Positions 1 through 14,781 are shown, numbered from the stretch's first letter. The stretch is DNA of 64,000 nt from Rhynochetos jubatus (GCA_027574665.1 CM050690.1:70413433-70477432), one strand, 5' to 3'. Translations and numbers: made by a program. Notes: a model not told the origin generated them from the sequence alone.

Positions 1-2419
1 AAAGATATACCCAAAGACTCTTGGCACAGGTACCAGATTATCAGCTCCTTACTCTCTGTGCTTACTTACACGCATGCGGTCAAATATCTGGTTTCACTGA
101 AGCCATGAATTTTACTTCATGTACCTCAACCTTTCCTCCAGCTTTGAATTTTATCAATGTAGCACTACTCACATACCTTTGCTGGTTAATTCTAAGTAGT
201 ATTATCTGCAACAGTTTGAGAGTGCCTTAAGTTAACTTCTGATTCACAAACAGTCATTACAAGAAATAAAGCTTGTAAGGCTCACTACCTTAAAGTTTTC
301 CTGTATTTATGGCACTAAATACGCACGGAGTACTTTTACGTTGTATTTCACATAATTATATGCCTCTCCAAACAATGGCAGATATACCACAGCTGTACTG
401 TTTTTGGAAGCCTTGCAATATTTGGTACTTTCCCAAGACCTTACACTCCTGGAACTGGCAGACTGCACAAGTACTTCAGCTTTCACTTGAAAGAACCACA
501 AAGAGCTTGAAATACTAATATTAAAGCAACTTCAGACTAAAAACACTAAAACAAGGAAACAAATAAGCAACCTGTTAAAATGCAATTTATTTGTATTTTA
601 AATAAATTAATGTTATTATATATCTACTTGCAAATCTACTTGGCATTGTCCAAGATGTTATCATCTGCCTGTTTCATTGCTAAATCATTCATTCCAAAGT
701 TACCTGATAAGACGGCTCTTTAAACCAAGCCACCAAGTTTCTACCAAAGCAGACAAGCAATATTCACATCACTTATTCCACCAATTCAGTTACAAGGGTG
801 CTAACCTTCAGTAGAGGATAAAAAATGAGAGCTTGCATGTGGAACAGCTACTTAACAACTTCATTGACTGACGCCCTGTGAAACTAAACTATAATGCTAT
901 TAATTTTCATGTACAGAGCTCAGGAGGCTATTAATGTCACCTAGATCTTTCTGAACATTGGTCCTGTGTTTAAAGACTGGCCAATCTAGAGTTACTGAGA
1001 GTTGTTACTTGATGGTTAAACTTCATGAAAATAAATGAAAGCTATGTAAAATATACTAGACAGCCTTTATCTACCTGGGAAAGTTTTAGAGCAAACAAGC
1101 CCTGGCCATGGACTGTATGAGTTCACTCTGGTACTCTGAGGCAGTCTCTTTGAATCGAAGAACTGGAAACATACTGCACATTGTATTTCAATGGCGATTT
1201 TGATTTAATGGTCAAAAAATAAAACTACAAAAACGTATTTTTATATCAGCACTACACTCACTCAGTGTCATTAAATTAACAAAAGAATGCCAAAGAAAAA
1301 GAAGTTCATGCTGCAAACAGACACACGCTGGGGTGAAACATCAACTTATAGAAAAGTGAATCTATCAAATCTATTTTCAGAATTACTATAACTCAGATAA
1401 AAAAAAAAGTATTCAAAAAATAAAACTAAACACTCCCTGAAAAAGTTAAAGCAAAATTTAAACTCAAATTAACTCTGTTTAAAGTTAAATTATTTGGTAG
1501 GATTTAATATAAATATGCTGACAGAATAATAATTTTTAAAGCTTAAGTGTGTACTGCCAAAAAAGGGAAGACACCTTTTTACTTCTCTGAAACTCTTCAG
1601 TACATGTTATTCTGTTATATATTTAATTCACTATGAATCACACAAGAAAATGAAGCTACAAATGAGTGTAAGTCATTTATTTTGAAGGGAAGAATGTATA
1701 TGGACTAGTAACTTTATGATGACAAAAGAGTATCTGCACCTTATCTCACCAAAAGTTCAATCTCAGGAGACTGAAATGTTTGCCAGCAGGTTCTAAATCA
1801 CACAGACACCAATGAATGTAGATCTTAATTGTAGAGAGTAGATGACTAGAAGTTTCCACTACCATTAACGAGCTAAACTGAGGAACATTGATCAGATGTT
1901 TTCTGTCTCAGCAAACAGAAAATTTCAAAAATCATAGGTCTGGAAACATTTCAAGAAGGAGATGAAAGGTTTCCAAAACCAAACTAATTCCTCTCAGAGA
2001 AATGCATTTAATATAAAGCTTAATTAGTAATTACTTGAACAATAAAATTAGCTTTAAAAATTAACTTTATTGCCATAAAAGGAATTTAAATCTATTGCGG
2101 AATGATTCAGAGACAGCAAGGAGTGAAAAAAATCAGGTAAAAAGTCAAAGAATTATTACTTGATAACACTGTGAAGGCTGATTGATTTTGAAGAGACAAC
2201 ACGCAACTAAAAAAATAGGAAAGAAAAAATTTGTAATTAATGTGTTATCCATTTTCCACCCAAAGTTCCACATGGACACTTCTGCCATCGTCAGGACTAC
2301 ATAGGGACCTCTTCCGAGCCTGAAAAAGTTGAGTAAGAGACATTCACACCTTAAGCTTCAAACCCTTATCAGTAAATCACATGTAAAAGTTGAACAGAGT
2401 TTTTGTCACCAAATCTACA

Positions 2420-2905
2420 TGCTCATTCCAACCTCAGGCTTATTAACCAGTGCTTTTTGAGCTCACTGGTTTGTTTGATGATTAAGAGACAAATTTCATC
2501 CAACAATTTCTATGCAAGGCTACAAATGGCACAGAATTTACTGCACTCCTTCCTTATTAATCAGTTCCACAGTCTGAGAATCCCTCTGTTGACAAAGAAA
2601 TACTTTCTTTCCTATTCAAACCTTGCTAACTTCCAACCAATGGATCTAGTTATGTCTTTCTTTCACAACTGAAAGAAATTTCAACTGTCAGACATTTTAT
2701 CTCTGTTTCAATATTCCTTTACTACTGTCAAGTTTCTTAATACCCTATTCAATAAAGGGAAGCATATTTATCTCCTTGAATCTTTATTAAGTGAAGGCTT
2801 AGGATTCTTCTCAGAGATTTTTCCTTTTCAACCTCTTTCAACATACTTCTTAGGCTGCTGTTACTAGAACTTGACACAGAACTCAAGTGCAGCCTCAATT
2901 GCAAC
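2420..2905 (-). mobile_element. Ancient CR1-like LINE fragment
   Basis: Divergent. The block near 2850-2900 (AGGCTGCTGTTACTAGAACT, then GACACAGAACTC and AGTGCAGCCTCA) corresponds to the CR1 segment just downstream of the reverse transcriptase in antisense reading. The rest is weakly similar to old CR1 families. Confidence 0.45.
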
Positions 2906-3690
2906 TCCTGAAACAAAATAATAACATAATGACATTAACAATGGCATTAGTAAAAACTAATTGCGTGTGTGTACGGATTTTTACAAGATGTGGTTCTGCT
3001 CTTCCACAGTTTCATACTAAGAGCTAATATTCAATTAACCCTACATAACTTTCAGGAAACATGTCTAATCTTGAAAATATTCTTCTCCATTTGTGACCTC
3101 TCATGCTGTTTTCTTCACCCAGTTCACTAACCAAACTGCTTACCAGTGACTAACATTTCCTGTTCAGGTTTTACTAGAAACAGATTCGTACTTTTCTCTG
3201 ACAAAGTATGCTTTCATTAAAATAATTTGTAAAACACAAAAGTTTTGAGACAACAGTCCAGTCTTCTGAAGCTGAATTAGAAACATGTTGTTTTGATTAC
3301 TTCAGAACTCTTCCTATTAGCCAGTTCAGCTGACACATGACAAACGTCTCAGATGTATTTACAAGATTCATAATTTAAAACTCCAAAATAAAACTCACTG
3401 AACTTAACAGAAAAAATTCACAGATTTTGTGTTGTAATGTACTGTTTGTAACTTAGTAATGGCTACTATACAAAAAATTATAACGTGTTTGATTACATGA
3501 ACAGGAAAGTTTCTCTCACAAAATATACATAATTTCCACTATATTCTATCCCACTTGCAAAACCGGATTTATCAGCCTTAACAGAATTTTCTGAACGGAG
3601 GGAATTTCCAGAACAACCATCATCCAGTAAAATGATGCATCTTTGAAAGGACTCCCAATCAAGAAATGCAACTTCAGACTGTTCCAATTC

Positions 3691-4848
3691 ACAGAATCAC
3701 TAAGGTTGGTAAAGACCTGTAAGATCATCCAGTCCAACCATCAACCCAACATTACCATACCCACTAGACCATGTCCTCAAGTGCCATGTCTACACATTCA
3801 GGTTCCAGTGCCTGACCACTCTTTCAGTGAAGCAGCTTTTCCTAATATCTAATCTAAACTTCCCCTGTCGCAGCTTGAGGCCCTTTCCTCTTGTCCTGTC
3901 ACCCACCTGGGAGAACAGGCCAGCACCCGCCCCTCTACAACCTCCTTTCAGGTAGCTGTAGAGAGCGATCAGGTCTCCCCTCAGCCTCCTTTTCTCTAGG
4001 TTAAACTCCCCCAGGTCCCCCAGCTGCTCCTCACAAGACTTGTGCTCCAGACCCTTCGCCAGCTCCGTTCCCTTCTCTGGACACGCTCCAGCCCCTCAAT
4101 GTCTTTCTTGTAGTGAGGGGCCCAAAACTGAACCCAGGATTTGAGAACCAGCCTCACCAGTGCCGAGCGCAGGGGGACAATCCCTGCCCTGGTCCTGCTG
4201 GCCACACTGTTCTTGATGCAGGCAAAGATGCCATTGGCTTTCCTGGCCTCCTGGGCACCCTGCTGGCTCATATTCAGCTGCTGTTGACCAACACCGCCAG
4301 GTCCTTTTCTGCCAGGCAGCTTTCCAGCCACTTGCCCCCAAGCCTGTAGCATTGCAGGGGGTTGTTGTGATCCAAGTGCAGGACCCGGCACTTGGCCTTG
4401 TTGAACCTCATACAACTGACCTCAGCCTATCGATCCAGCCTGTCCAGGTCCTTGTGCAGAGCCTTCCTACCCTCAGGCAGATCAACACTCCCACCCAACT
4501 TGAGTGTCCCCTCAGTAAATTGGCAGATGACACTAATCCCCTCAGCCAGATCATTGATAAATATGTTAAACAGAACTGGCCCTAAACCTGAGCCCTGGGG
4601 GACACCTCTTGTGACTGGCTGCCAACCAGACTTAACTCCATTTACCACAACCCTCTGTGCTCTGCCCTCCAGCCAGTTTTTAACCCAGCAAAGAGTACTA
4701 AGCCATGAGCTACCAGCTTCTTTAGAAGAATGCTGTGGGAGACCACATCAAAGGCTTTACTAACATCTACACAGACAACATCCACAGCCTTTCCCTCATC
4801 CACTAGGCAGGTCACCCAGTCATAAAAAGAGATCAGATTGGTCAACTC
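3691..4848 (-). mobile_element. CR1 LINE, 5'-truncated, with reverse-transcriptase end
   Basis: The left end, CACAGAATCACTAAGGTTGG, is the antisense of a CR1 3' end. Reading minus, 4642-4845 encodes an RT palm segment ([11 protein letters not shown]) and 4427-4648 encodes the [18 protein letters not shown] motif. After that comes a degraded ADDT box (FTEGT) and the region down to the 3' UTR. The frame is broken between segments, so it is inactive. About 1.16 kb of the roughly 4.5 kb full element remains. Confidence 0.9.
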
Positions 4849-6145
4849 ATTTCATTAAAAACAAAACCATCCAACATACATCTCTTAGGCACTGAACAAG
4901 TAAGAGCAGGATTTTAACTGACATATATTTATATAACATAAGGACTCTGATAAGAGGAACAGTTTCAAATTTCATTATGCAAACAATGAAATTACCTGCA
5001 ATTCTAAATGTCAAAAAAAACTCAAAAGCAAATATTTTCCCAGAAGTTTGATCTATAGGATGCTAATTATCATTAGTCATTACTGCATAAGTTTAAAACA
5101 GATTCAGATTTGAACATTAATAGTGGCAATTTAGTTTTATTTTCTTAGACAGAATACGCATTTTATCTTTGTAAGCAAACATGCCAAAATAAATTCTTAT
5201 CTACCCTACTTAACTTTGATTATTCTAGTAATAATGGGAAGTACAACAGACTTAGTTTACTGAGTCTATTAGTCTACTGAACTAAAATATTTTTGTTTGA
5301 TAATGGCAGAGAATTTTGGTCATTCAAGTAAGATGCGTATCTTATGAGAAAACACTTCTTTAGATTGAGTTATAGGTTAAAATAACCAGTGAATACTTGA
5401 GGGGAAAGCATTTCATCTTCACATAATAAAAGACATAATCATCTCTTCATGGGAGAAGACAGGAAAGGAAATTACCAAGGCGAAAGCTACTTGTGGAACA
5501 AAATCATCACAATGGATGTGTTTGCTCAACAAGCTGTATATGACCCAAAAAAATGGGAAGTTTGCTATCAGTTTTTAAAATGGCAAATTCCTGTCTTCTT
5601 CCCTATCTCATATCAAGGTGAGCTGATGGAAATAGTAAACCTTTCAGGTTCCCATCATTTCTATCCTGCCAGAAGTTACTTACCCCTCAGATCTGTTAAC
5701 GGGGCTGCTCAAAAGTATTATCTAACCCATCTCAGGCAAAGTGAGCCAGTTTTTCCAATCCATCTCATTATGACAGAAAGGAGTTAGGTAACAAGTTGCA
5801 AGAAAAGCTTATCCATACAATCTAAGATGTGCACAATACAGGTGAGAAGTGAAATAAGAAGTGTTCTGGGACAAGATAAGCAAATATATGCATCAAAACT
5901 ACCACCTTTCCATGTTAAGCTAGGAACATTAAAAGAACTTTCAAGTTTTGTGCCATAATAAAAAATAACTTTTCCTTGGTATGACTAAAAATAAATCATT
6001 GAACAGAATTATTCTCTTATCTTCTAAATTCATTCTGAAAATCTGTCTAAACTGTAATATCGTCCTGGGAAAAAAGTAGCTCCTGAAAACCTCCAGGAAA
6101 AATTTTGAAATTGATAATTTCATCTTTATATGGAATATTTCACAT

Positions 6146-6843
6146 GAATCATAGAATCATAGAACAGTTTGGATTGGAAGGAACCTTAAAGATCATCCAG
6201 TTCCAACCCCCTTGACACGGGCAGGGACACCCTCCACTAGACCAGGTTGCTCACAGCCTCATCCAGCCTGGCCTTGAACACTTCCAGGGATGGGGCATCC
6301 ACAGCTTCTCTGGGCAACCTGTCCCAGTGCCTCACCACCCTCTCCAGGAAGAATCTCTTCCTGATATCCAATCTAAATCTCCCTGCTTTCAATTTAAACC
6401 CCTCGTCCTGTCACTACAGGCTCATGTAAAAAGTTCCCCACTAGCTTTCTTGTTGGCTCCTTCAGGTACTGGAAAGTTCTATAAGGTCTCCCCAGAGCCT
6501 TCTCTTCTCCAGGCTGAACACCCCCACCTCTCCCAGCCTGTCCCCATAGCAGAGGGGCTCCAGCCCTCGGAGCATCTTTGTGGCCTCCTCTGGACTCACT
6601 CCAACAGGTCCATGTCTTTCTGATGTTGGGGGCCCCAGAGCTGGACACAGAACCGCAGGTGGGGTGTCACGAGAGCAGAGTGGAGGGGGAGAATCCCCTC
6701 CCTCGACCTGCTGGCCACGCTGCTCTGGATACAGCCCAGGATACGGTTGGCTTTCTGGGCTGCCAGCACACACGGCCGGCTCATGTCCAGCTTTTCATCC
6801 CCCAGTACCCCCAACTCCTCCTCAGGGCTGCTCTCTATTCAGT
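6146..6843 (-). mobile_element. CR1 LINE 3' fragment
   Basis: Starts GAATCATAGAATCATAGAAC, the antisense of the (ATTCTATG)n CR1 terminal repeat, then the usual GGTTGGAAGG-ACCTTAAAG-type block. It extends into the region just after the reverse transcriptase. Only degenerate short frames remain. Confidence 0.93.
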
Positions 6844-7949
6844 CTCCTATAAAGTGATTATGTGTGTGTACACAAACCTATATATATGTGCTTGAAAATC
6901 ACTTGACAAGAATGACTTTTTTCCTAGGATGGAAGTCCAAGCCATACTACACCACTTGCAAACACAGCTCTTCCACCTCAATATTATTTGCATTCCCTAC
7001 CCTATAAAGCAGTACAATGCAACGAGATAGAATTCAGGGTGACCTTTTTGGGGAGTAAAACTTTGAACCCCAAAGTGCATCTTCCCACTAAAGCACGCAG
7101 CTTGTTTTAAGAAGTAAACCTAAAAACTGCACAAAAGCACAAGGCTAATACTTTGCAATTAAACAAGGATTTCTAAATGATCCCCTAGATAAAGGTGAAA
7201 CATTAGTAATGATTTTCAAGTATGCTTTGCCAACTAGTCTTCAAATTTGTGAAGATAAGTACAGTACTGAAACTTTAGTTCTACTGAAAGGTTATACAAA
7301 CATCTTGGTAGTAGCCTTGGCATTTCTATCTTAATGCTCTCAGCAGTTTTCAATGCTGCAGACTGATCAGTGTTAACTGTATTTATTACACATAAAATGT
7401 TGAACACATTCATGCAGAAGGCATTAAGACTAATAGCATTTATCCAAAAGCTTTCTTCAGTGTTACAATTTGTTTGTAATTAAACAAAAAACATTGGTAT
7501 ATGTAACAAGTTTGTCATATTTCTTCAAATAGATTATTCACGAAATCTACAAATTCTGGGTAGCAGCAATATAACTACATTTCCACTGAACTGCACAAGT
7601 CCAGATTCTGCTCTCACCTCTGCTTTTATATGAACTGTATTATTGATACTTAAAACATTCAAGAAAAATTATAGCTTCAATTCTCCAGTTGTCAACCAAG
7701 ATATTCCAGGTCTTAACAAAACTCAGATAAGCTCCATGGTTGTATTCACCTAAATTGTAATCAGCTTAGGCTGAGAGGCTATCAACCTAAAGTGAGCAGA
7801 CAGTATGCAACCACATGATTAGATTTTATAAATCCAGGAGAAATGTCATGTAATCTCAGTCTCACAGCCAGCAGAGCCGCCCTTCACAGTATTTGGACAA
7901 GCAGGAGATACCACATCTCACACTCTCCTGAGAACCTACTGCCAATGGC

Positions 7950-7960
7950 GGGGGGGGGGG
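7950..7960. repeat. Poly-G run (11)
   Basis: An unbroken run of eleven G in intron 9. A likely spot for length variation or sequencing error. Confidence 0.9.
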
Positions 7961-10900
7961 ACGGAAATCTATTAAGCTAGTATGTGAACTGTAGGAGGTG
8001 ACTTTGCTCTAAAGCTTATGGGGCACAGACCTCATCAACTGAAAGAAAACAAATCATCTAGGCTGAAGGGAGCTTGCCTGTTAAAGACAAGAATGGCATT
8101 GTGGGAGGAAGAGCAACTGATCGCTCTGTGGACAGGAAAACTGACTGCTGGCCATCATCACCAGTACTATTCCAGACATTTCTCAAATCTCTTTTCTGTG
8201 AAGCTCTCAAGCCTTTCTGCAGTTCTGTGCCTAACTAGAGGAACACATGCCAGAGAGCAATGGTCATGAAGGAGAAGTCATATACTGATAACTACCACCT
8301 ACACAGACAGAAACAAGGCAGCTAAGAGGAGGGAGATGAGAGAGTAGCTATTCCCGATGCCAACCTGGTTAATAGCATGGAATTTAATACACATAAAAAG
8401 TGAAAGGTAACTGAGATGAAATCAATGATGAAACTGCAGTGTTCACTAAGACATACAAATTTCAAAACCCCTCACGAGTAGTATCTAGGACATAGCAGAT
8501 GTCCTAAAGGACAGAACACCCTTTCTAAACAGCCAAACTTCCAACATTAGATGGATGTTATGCAAAGCTATTATCTACACCACTCATCCTTTGCAATTTA
8601 TATTTCGCATGCTTGAAACTACAAATCACAGTCACAAATTTAATTAAGTTTATATTAAAAGAGGTAGTTAAGCTACCATTGTCAGTTAACAGTTATAAAC
8701 CTGAAAAGAAGGATTTTAAGCATGTATTCACTTTTCCTTTATGAACACTCTCTATGGTCACCACTTATTCATACCACAAATGGCAATAATTTGTCTCTTC
8801 TTAAGTAAGACACAGAAAACTTACTAAGCAACAGCGTATGCTTAAAAAAAATCCCAACATTTAACACCCTATCCCATGAGGTTGAGTAGGTTCAGATTTG
8901 AAACACATATTTGACAAACTAAGGATTAAATTGTACCTTAAATGTAAAAATTTTTATCTCTGAATATTTCAAGCTATTTCACTGAAATCTATTTAATTGG
9001 ACATAGATCTACACTGAAGCACAATTTACCCCAAAAAATTATAAAAGTGACTTATTATGAAAGTCACTTGATGATGCCAGTCAATAGTCTTTAAGATACC
9101 TTTTAAAGAGTATAAACATTAACTTAACTTACTAGAGGGTGAGAGAGGGGAAAACTGTGAGAGGAATCTTCTACAGTAAACCAGCTGCTAAGCAACCATT
9201 GCCCTAGCTGCACTGACAAATCCCAAAGTTCAGGACTGCTAAATTTCAAGTTTGGCTGTGATTCTACTTCCAAAAGGAAAAAATATATGAGAGTAGGGAC
9301 ACAGAACACCTGTTACTGGAACACTTAATATCACTGAGCTCTCTTGCTTATTCATACAACGCTACCTATCACATTTGTGATAAGAAAACATCCAAATAAC
9401 GAAAACAATATTATCCGTTTCCTCTTCCTCCTTTGTTTTAACATAGAAGTCAACAGATATAAATGAGAGGATATAAACAAAGACTTTGTTATGTCCTAAA
9501 ACACTGGGTATTTTTTTAGGTCCCTCTGCTGAGGTATATTTACAGAGAAAATTTTTAAAGTCTCTCTAATTTTCAAAATTTCCTTTCACTTTCAGACAAT
9601 GCATTAATATTGGCATTTCTGTTACGATAAACGCAGTTCTGTAGACATGCTCGACATACTGCAGATGTATTTATTAAGACAAGGATCTGCCAATTTATGT
9701 TCCAAGTAAATCTGAATAATGTGGTAAAGGCATTATGAAAAAGACAAAGATGTTGATCACACACTGTATCTGAGCCTCATTTAACATGGCAAGGAGTATA
9801 CACAATTAAAAGGGACTGATCTTTCAGGAACAGCTGTGGGGTATTTAATGTTGTAGGCAACACAGTCATAAATAAAAGTTTAAATCAAGTTAATATGAAT
9901 ACTGAAAAGTTCTTTGTATGTATGTTTCAAAAACAGTAAAAGGTTGATACGAACAACAGCCAAATTAGTGAAAATGGAAATAATTTCTGTAAAGCGAACT
10001 TTTACAGACAGAATTACTGTAATTCCATGGACAAGACAACTGAGTTACCACATCTGTCTTCTTTTCATAAAATTTCTTTCTAATCACTTGAAATTCTCAA
10101 AATTTAGAAGAAATATTACAGTTCTGAGAACATATGCACCAGATTCACCCTAGTTAAAAAAAATACATTCAAATAAAGAACTCCTTAGCTGAATCTCTAG
10201 GTTAGTGATATTCATCCATACACACTTAGGTTATTCTCCAGATTATATACAGAACTGACAAGTTTCTTACTTCCTTCTACAACTGAAAGGTAACAACCTC
10301 TGAAGAATCTGTTAAAAGCCCCAAAAAAATTATTATTCATCTTTAACTCGAGAATAATGAAACTGTTTTTTTAAAAATAAGGTAAGGTTTTTTGAAAATT
10401 TACTATAACATGGAAAAAGTAAACAGTATGGGGTTATATTATATTATTCAGTGAGCTGGATGTTGATGGATATGATCTGGAATATTTTCAAGAAAAGTTA
10501 TTCTGTAACTGCCAGGTCTATGGTCTAGCTCATTCCAGTGTTTAAGATGGCCAGTTTCTATTTCTCTCATACAGGAGTCAGAAAGAACTCTTTTTTATAT
10601 GTAGTCTTCTCTGAGTTCAACACTGTGTCATCAGTCATACAAAACACACTGAGACACTCTGCTGGTCACCCATATATCTGCAGGCTGAAGTAATAAATTT
10701 ACAAACAGCCTAATAACCACAAATGAGAACACATAGCCAAAACCTACCTATAAGTTGGCTTTTTGTTTAGGGGGTTGGTTGGTTGTTTTTGTAGAGCAAA
10801 TTTGAATGCCATAAGTAAATCACAAGGAATAGACCTTCTTTCAGATTATTTCTATTACCATGCCAATTCCAAGAGACTTCATTTGAGTTACTTTTTAGCT

Positions 10901-12269
10901 CAGGATCCTATTACACCCTTAAGGACCCAGAATCAAAAGAAACTGTCAAGTGCATATGAAGACATCCCCAAGTAAAAATGAGTTGTATCAGGCTAATGTA
11001 AAAATAAAAATAATATGTATTTTAACTTTTTTAAAAGCAGTTATTTAAAAACATATTTGACATGTATTATTTTTTATTTCACAAGTCTACTTGCAAAGTT
11101 TATCTTCTTTATGCATCATGAAAACCCTTGTTTTCAACATACCAATCAGAAAATGCAACCTTCTTCATTTTTAAATTTTATGCAAATGACAATCTTTCAA
11201 TCAAAGAGAGAGACTATGCAAATGCCACAGCTGTCAGATAAAGTATACTCCACAATTTGTAAATAGCTGTAACATTCAGTTTCTGAATGCCTGTTTTCTC
11301 TACAGGTGCTGCAAATGTTATGTAGAAGCACAGGATATATAGATTAGAGTTTAAGAGTATATTAACACCCTTCTGGTTCTGCTCTGTGTCCTCTTGTTCA
11401 ACCTCAGACACTGGCATTCACCATGCGTCAAGGAGCACGACACACGTGCTTCAGCGCTTACTTTCAGCAGGTAAGCTGAATACCCTTACACCCTTTCTTG
11501 CAATCATCTTTAAAAACAAGTGCTTGTGCTGGCAAGTGAGGCTTGGAGTACATGGAAGCTATCTACACAGAAATACTGATCAGGTGAGTGGAGAAGTCTC
11601 TCCACATTAGAAGAGCTAATACTACAGTTAGCAACTTGGCTTTAGTGTTCCCTGTGATGTCCAAAGACTAAAGCCAGCAAAACTGAAGTTGTTCAAGCTT
11701 CCTGCACGCCTACCTAAGGCAACACCGGTTTCATCCTCCTGCATCCATACACTCAGGATTGACCCTCCAAAGAGTCCCATTTTGGTGTTCAGTGTTAGCT
11801 CTCCTTCTCTACACACATCAGTTACAGCGGTTCCTTTCCATTGTGAGCACTGTCTCAACATCTCTAGGCACACACAGCACCACATTCCCTACATAAAGTT
11901 CCAGAGCAGTCACCATAATTCAAATAATTTGTTCTTACATCAATGTCTAGTACAAATTTTAGAAAAAAAACTAACAGAAATCTACTGCAAAATTTCCAGA
12001 GCTTATCTTCAATGTATACAAGGGCAGCAGTACACTGTCAGGATACAAAAATGCCTTTGAGATGAGTAGGTGTTTGATTTCACCTTCTCGTCTTACGTGC
12101 AATACTGTAAAGCTTTTCATTTCTCCTTTTATGGACATGGATCTTCTTGATAAAAGTATGTCAGAGAGGAATACGTCAAGGACTGTCAGTGACAAATCAC
12201 ACCCATAATCCTGGGGCCCATCACACACAGCACAACCAGCCGGGCAAGAGACCTGGTTATCCCGCTGGA

Positions 12270-12794
12270 TTCAGCGTCGGTGCGGCCTCACCTCCAGTGC
12301 TGGTGCAGCTCTGGGCCCTGGAATTTAAGAAGGATGTGAGGGTCTTTGGATGTGTCCAGAGGAGGGAAACAAAGCTGGTGCCAGGGCTGGAAGGCACGTC
12401 CTGTGCAGAGCGGCTGAGGGCTCTGGGCTTGTCTAGTTTGGAGAAAAGGAGGCTGAGGGGTGATTTCATTGCTCTCTACAGCTTCTTGGGGAGGAGGAGA
12501 GGGAGGTGCTGGTCTCTTCTCCCTAGGATAAAGTGCTAGGACACATGGGAATGGGTCTAAGCTGTGTCAGGAAAGGTTTAGACTGGACATGAGGAAGCAT
12601 TTGTTTACTGAGAGGATGGTGAAATGCTGGGATGGGCTTCCTAGAGAGGTGGTCAATGCCCTGAGCCTGTCAGTGTTTAAGAGGCATTTGCACAATGCCC
12701 TTAACATGCTTTAACTTTAACTTAACTGAAATGGTCAGGCAGTTGGACCAGATGATCACTGTAGGTCCCTTCCAATTGGAACAATTTTATTCTA
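12270..12794 (+). mobile_element. CR1 LINE 3' fragment, antisense to WDR70
   Basis: Reads in sense on the plus strand: GTGCGGCCTCACCTCCAGTG, GCAGCTCTGGGCCC, TGTGTCCAGAGGAGGGAAAC, GAGAAAAGGAGGCTGAGGGG and a 3' end TCCCTTCCAATTGGAACAAT. One of only two intragenic CR1 copies in this orientation. Confidence 0.9.
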
Positions 12795-13621
12795 GCTTAT
12801 AGCTCCAGTCTTAAGATGAATTACTGATTAAATGTCACAGACTTTGTAGTTTCTGTTACTATTAAATTTCACAGACGGAATACTGTCTTTCATGTTTAAG
12901 TCCTGCGTTGCAAACTAATGAATACAAATTGTTTCTTTTCACATGATGTGTCCAAATCCTGGAAAGACCTGTCACTAGCATGAAGGAAAATACAACTATG
13001 TCACCATTTATAGTAGTGTTTATCTAGATCTTACTTGACCAGACTATTTAAATTCACAACAATTAAAGCATTAGGGATACACTGAGTCCAAATTCGGTGT
13101 ATTAGTTAGGTACTTGTTTAAACAAGAAAAACGTAGACAGTCTTCATAATTATAATACCTGAACCTGAACATCTACAAAATTATTCCAGCTAATTGAGAA
13201 GCTGTTCACTAATATCTAACTAGATACCAAAGAGAAAGAAAAAAGTATCTATTCTAACATTTAATAAATATTTCTACTATGAAAGTAAAACCTTTGTGTT
13301 TACAAGCTGGAAAAAACACATAATTCGCTTAACTTCTATGTATTTTTCAACTGAACTGCTCCATACAGCACATTGTGGTATTTAAGTTTTTTCTTCTGCC
13401 ACAGTCCTATCAGAAATTGTTAATTTTCCTATTTAAATCATTTTTGTCATGTACCTGTGTGTTAAACCATTTGGACCACATCTGTCAGTCCATTTTGGGG
13501 AAAAACCCTGTATCACTTAAAGTAACTGATAATCAGAGTCTTCTGTTTACCATGGACCACACTACAGATACATTACTGGGGCAATTCCATCTTCCCACTT
13601 ACTGTCATTCTGGAGTAAAGT

Positions 13622-14240
13622 AGAACCACTGAATGGTTTGGGTTAGAAGGGACCTTAAAGATTACCTAGTTCCAAGCCCCCTGCCATCAGCAGGGACACC
13701 CTCCACTAGACCAGGTTGCTCCAAGCCTCATCCAGCCTGGCCTTCAACACTTCCAGGGATGGGGCATCCACAGCTTCTCTGGGCAACCTGTTCCAGTGCC
13801 TCCCCACCCTCTCCGGGAAGAATCTCTTCCTGATATCCAATCTAAATCTCCCCACTTTCAATTTAAACCCGTTACCCCTTGACCTGTCACTACAGGCCCT
13901 TGTAAAAAGTCCCCCATGCCCAGCTTTCTTATAGTGCCCTTCTTAGAGCACCTTCCATTGCCTGGTCTCCCCAGAGCCTTCTCTTCTCCAGGCTGAACAA
14001 GCCCAACTCTCCCAGCCTGTCCCCATAGCAGAGGGGCTCCAGCCCCCTGAGCATCTTTGTGGCTGCTGCTGGACTCACTCCAACTGGTCCAGGTCCTTCA
14101 GATGTTGGGGGCCCCAGAGCTGGATGCAGAACTGCAGGTGGGGTCTCACAACAGCAGAGTAGAGGGGGAGAATCCAACCTGCCTACTGTGCTCTGGATAC
14201 AGCCCAGGAACAGTTGACCTTCTGGGCTGCCAGCTAACAC
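13622..14240 (-). mobile_element. CR1 LINE 3' fragment
   Basis: Left end AGAACCACTGAATGGTTTGG then GGGACCTTAAAG, CCTCCACTAGACCAGGTTGC and CACTTCCAGGGATGGGGCAT. It is closely similar to the copy at 6146-6843, so both belong to the same subfamily. One internal segment (near 13925-13965) differs. Confidence 0.92.
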
Positions 14241-14781
14241 AGGTATATTTGTTAGATTCCATATTTGAAACATCAGTTCAAAAATCATTCATGGTGTTGC
14301 TACTGAAAGCTGCACTAACTTTAATGATTAATACAACTGCCACAGTGACACTTCAGAGTTTGGTTCTGACCACAAAGATCAAGACTGAAGCCACAAGATT
14401 TCTAACAGTCTCTTTCCCACCTGTCAAACAACATTCATCAGTTTTCGAATACACTTAACAAAACTTGCAACTTCCAGCAAATTTACTTACATTTAAGTCT
14501 CTACACACAAATTATTTTACTCCAAAGATACACTGGGTAAAGTTAAATATTGCCCAGGAATCTTTGTAAAAACAGAGTTAACCAACAACTTGAATGAAAT
14601 ATCATGAAACATAATATTAAATTACAAAACTAAAATCATACATGCAAAATATAATAATTATCTAGAGCTGAAATAAAAACTTTGCTTAGCAATCTAGAGG
14701 AAATTAGTGCACAATATTAAAACACAAAATCCAAACAAGCCTCTGAAAAAAACCCTGACAAAGGCAGACCTCAGTACTTAC

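Larger units (their letters stand above)
1..14781 (-). other. WDR70 intron 9, 5' part (14,781 bases or more, phase 2)
   Basis: The exon 9 donor opens this intron, and I found no minus-strand acceptor followed by the expected TVRTW-type sequence down to position 1. It holds five CR1 fragments (2420, 3691, 6146, 12270, 13622). The stretches 1-2400, 4850-6140, 6850-12260 and 12800-13620 show no recognisable exon, RNA gene or young repeat. One unexplained open frame lies at 5449-5787. Confidence 0.75.

Noticed and set aside
4427-4845. Reverse-transcriptase frames as a possible retron or domesticated gene
   Set aside because: The sequence is ordinary CR1 ORF2, 5'-truncated and with frame breaks, followed by a CR1 3' UTR.
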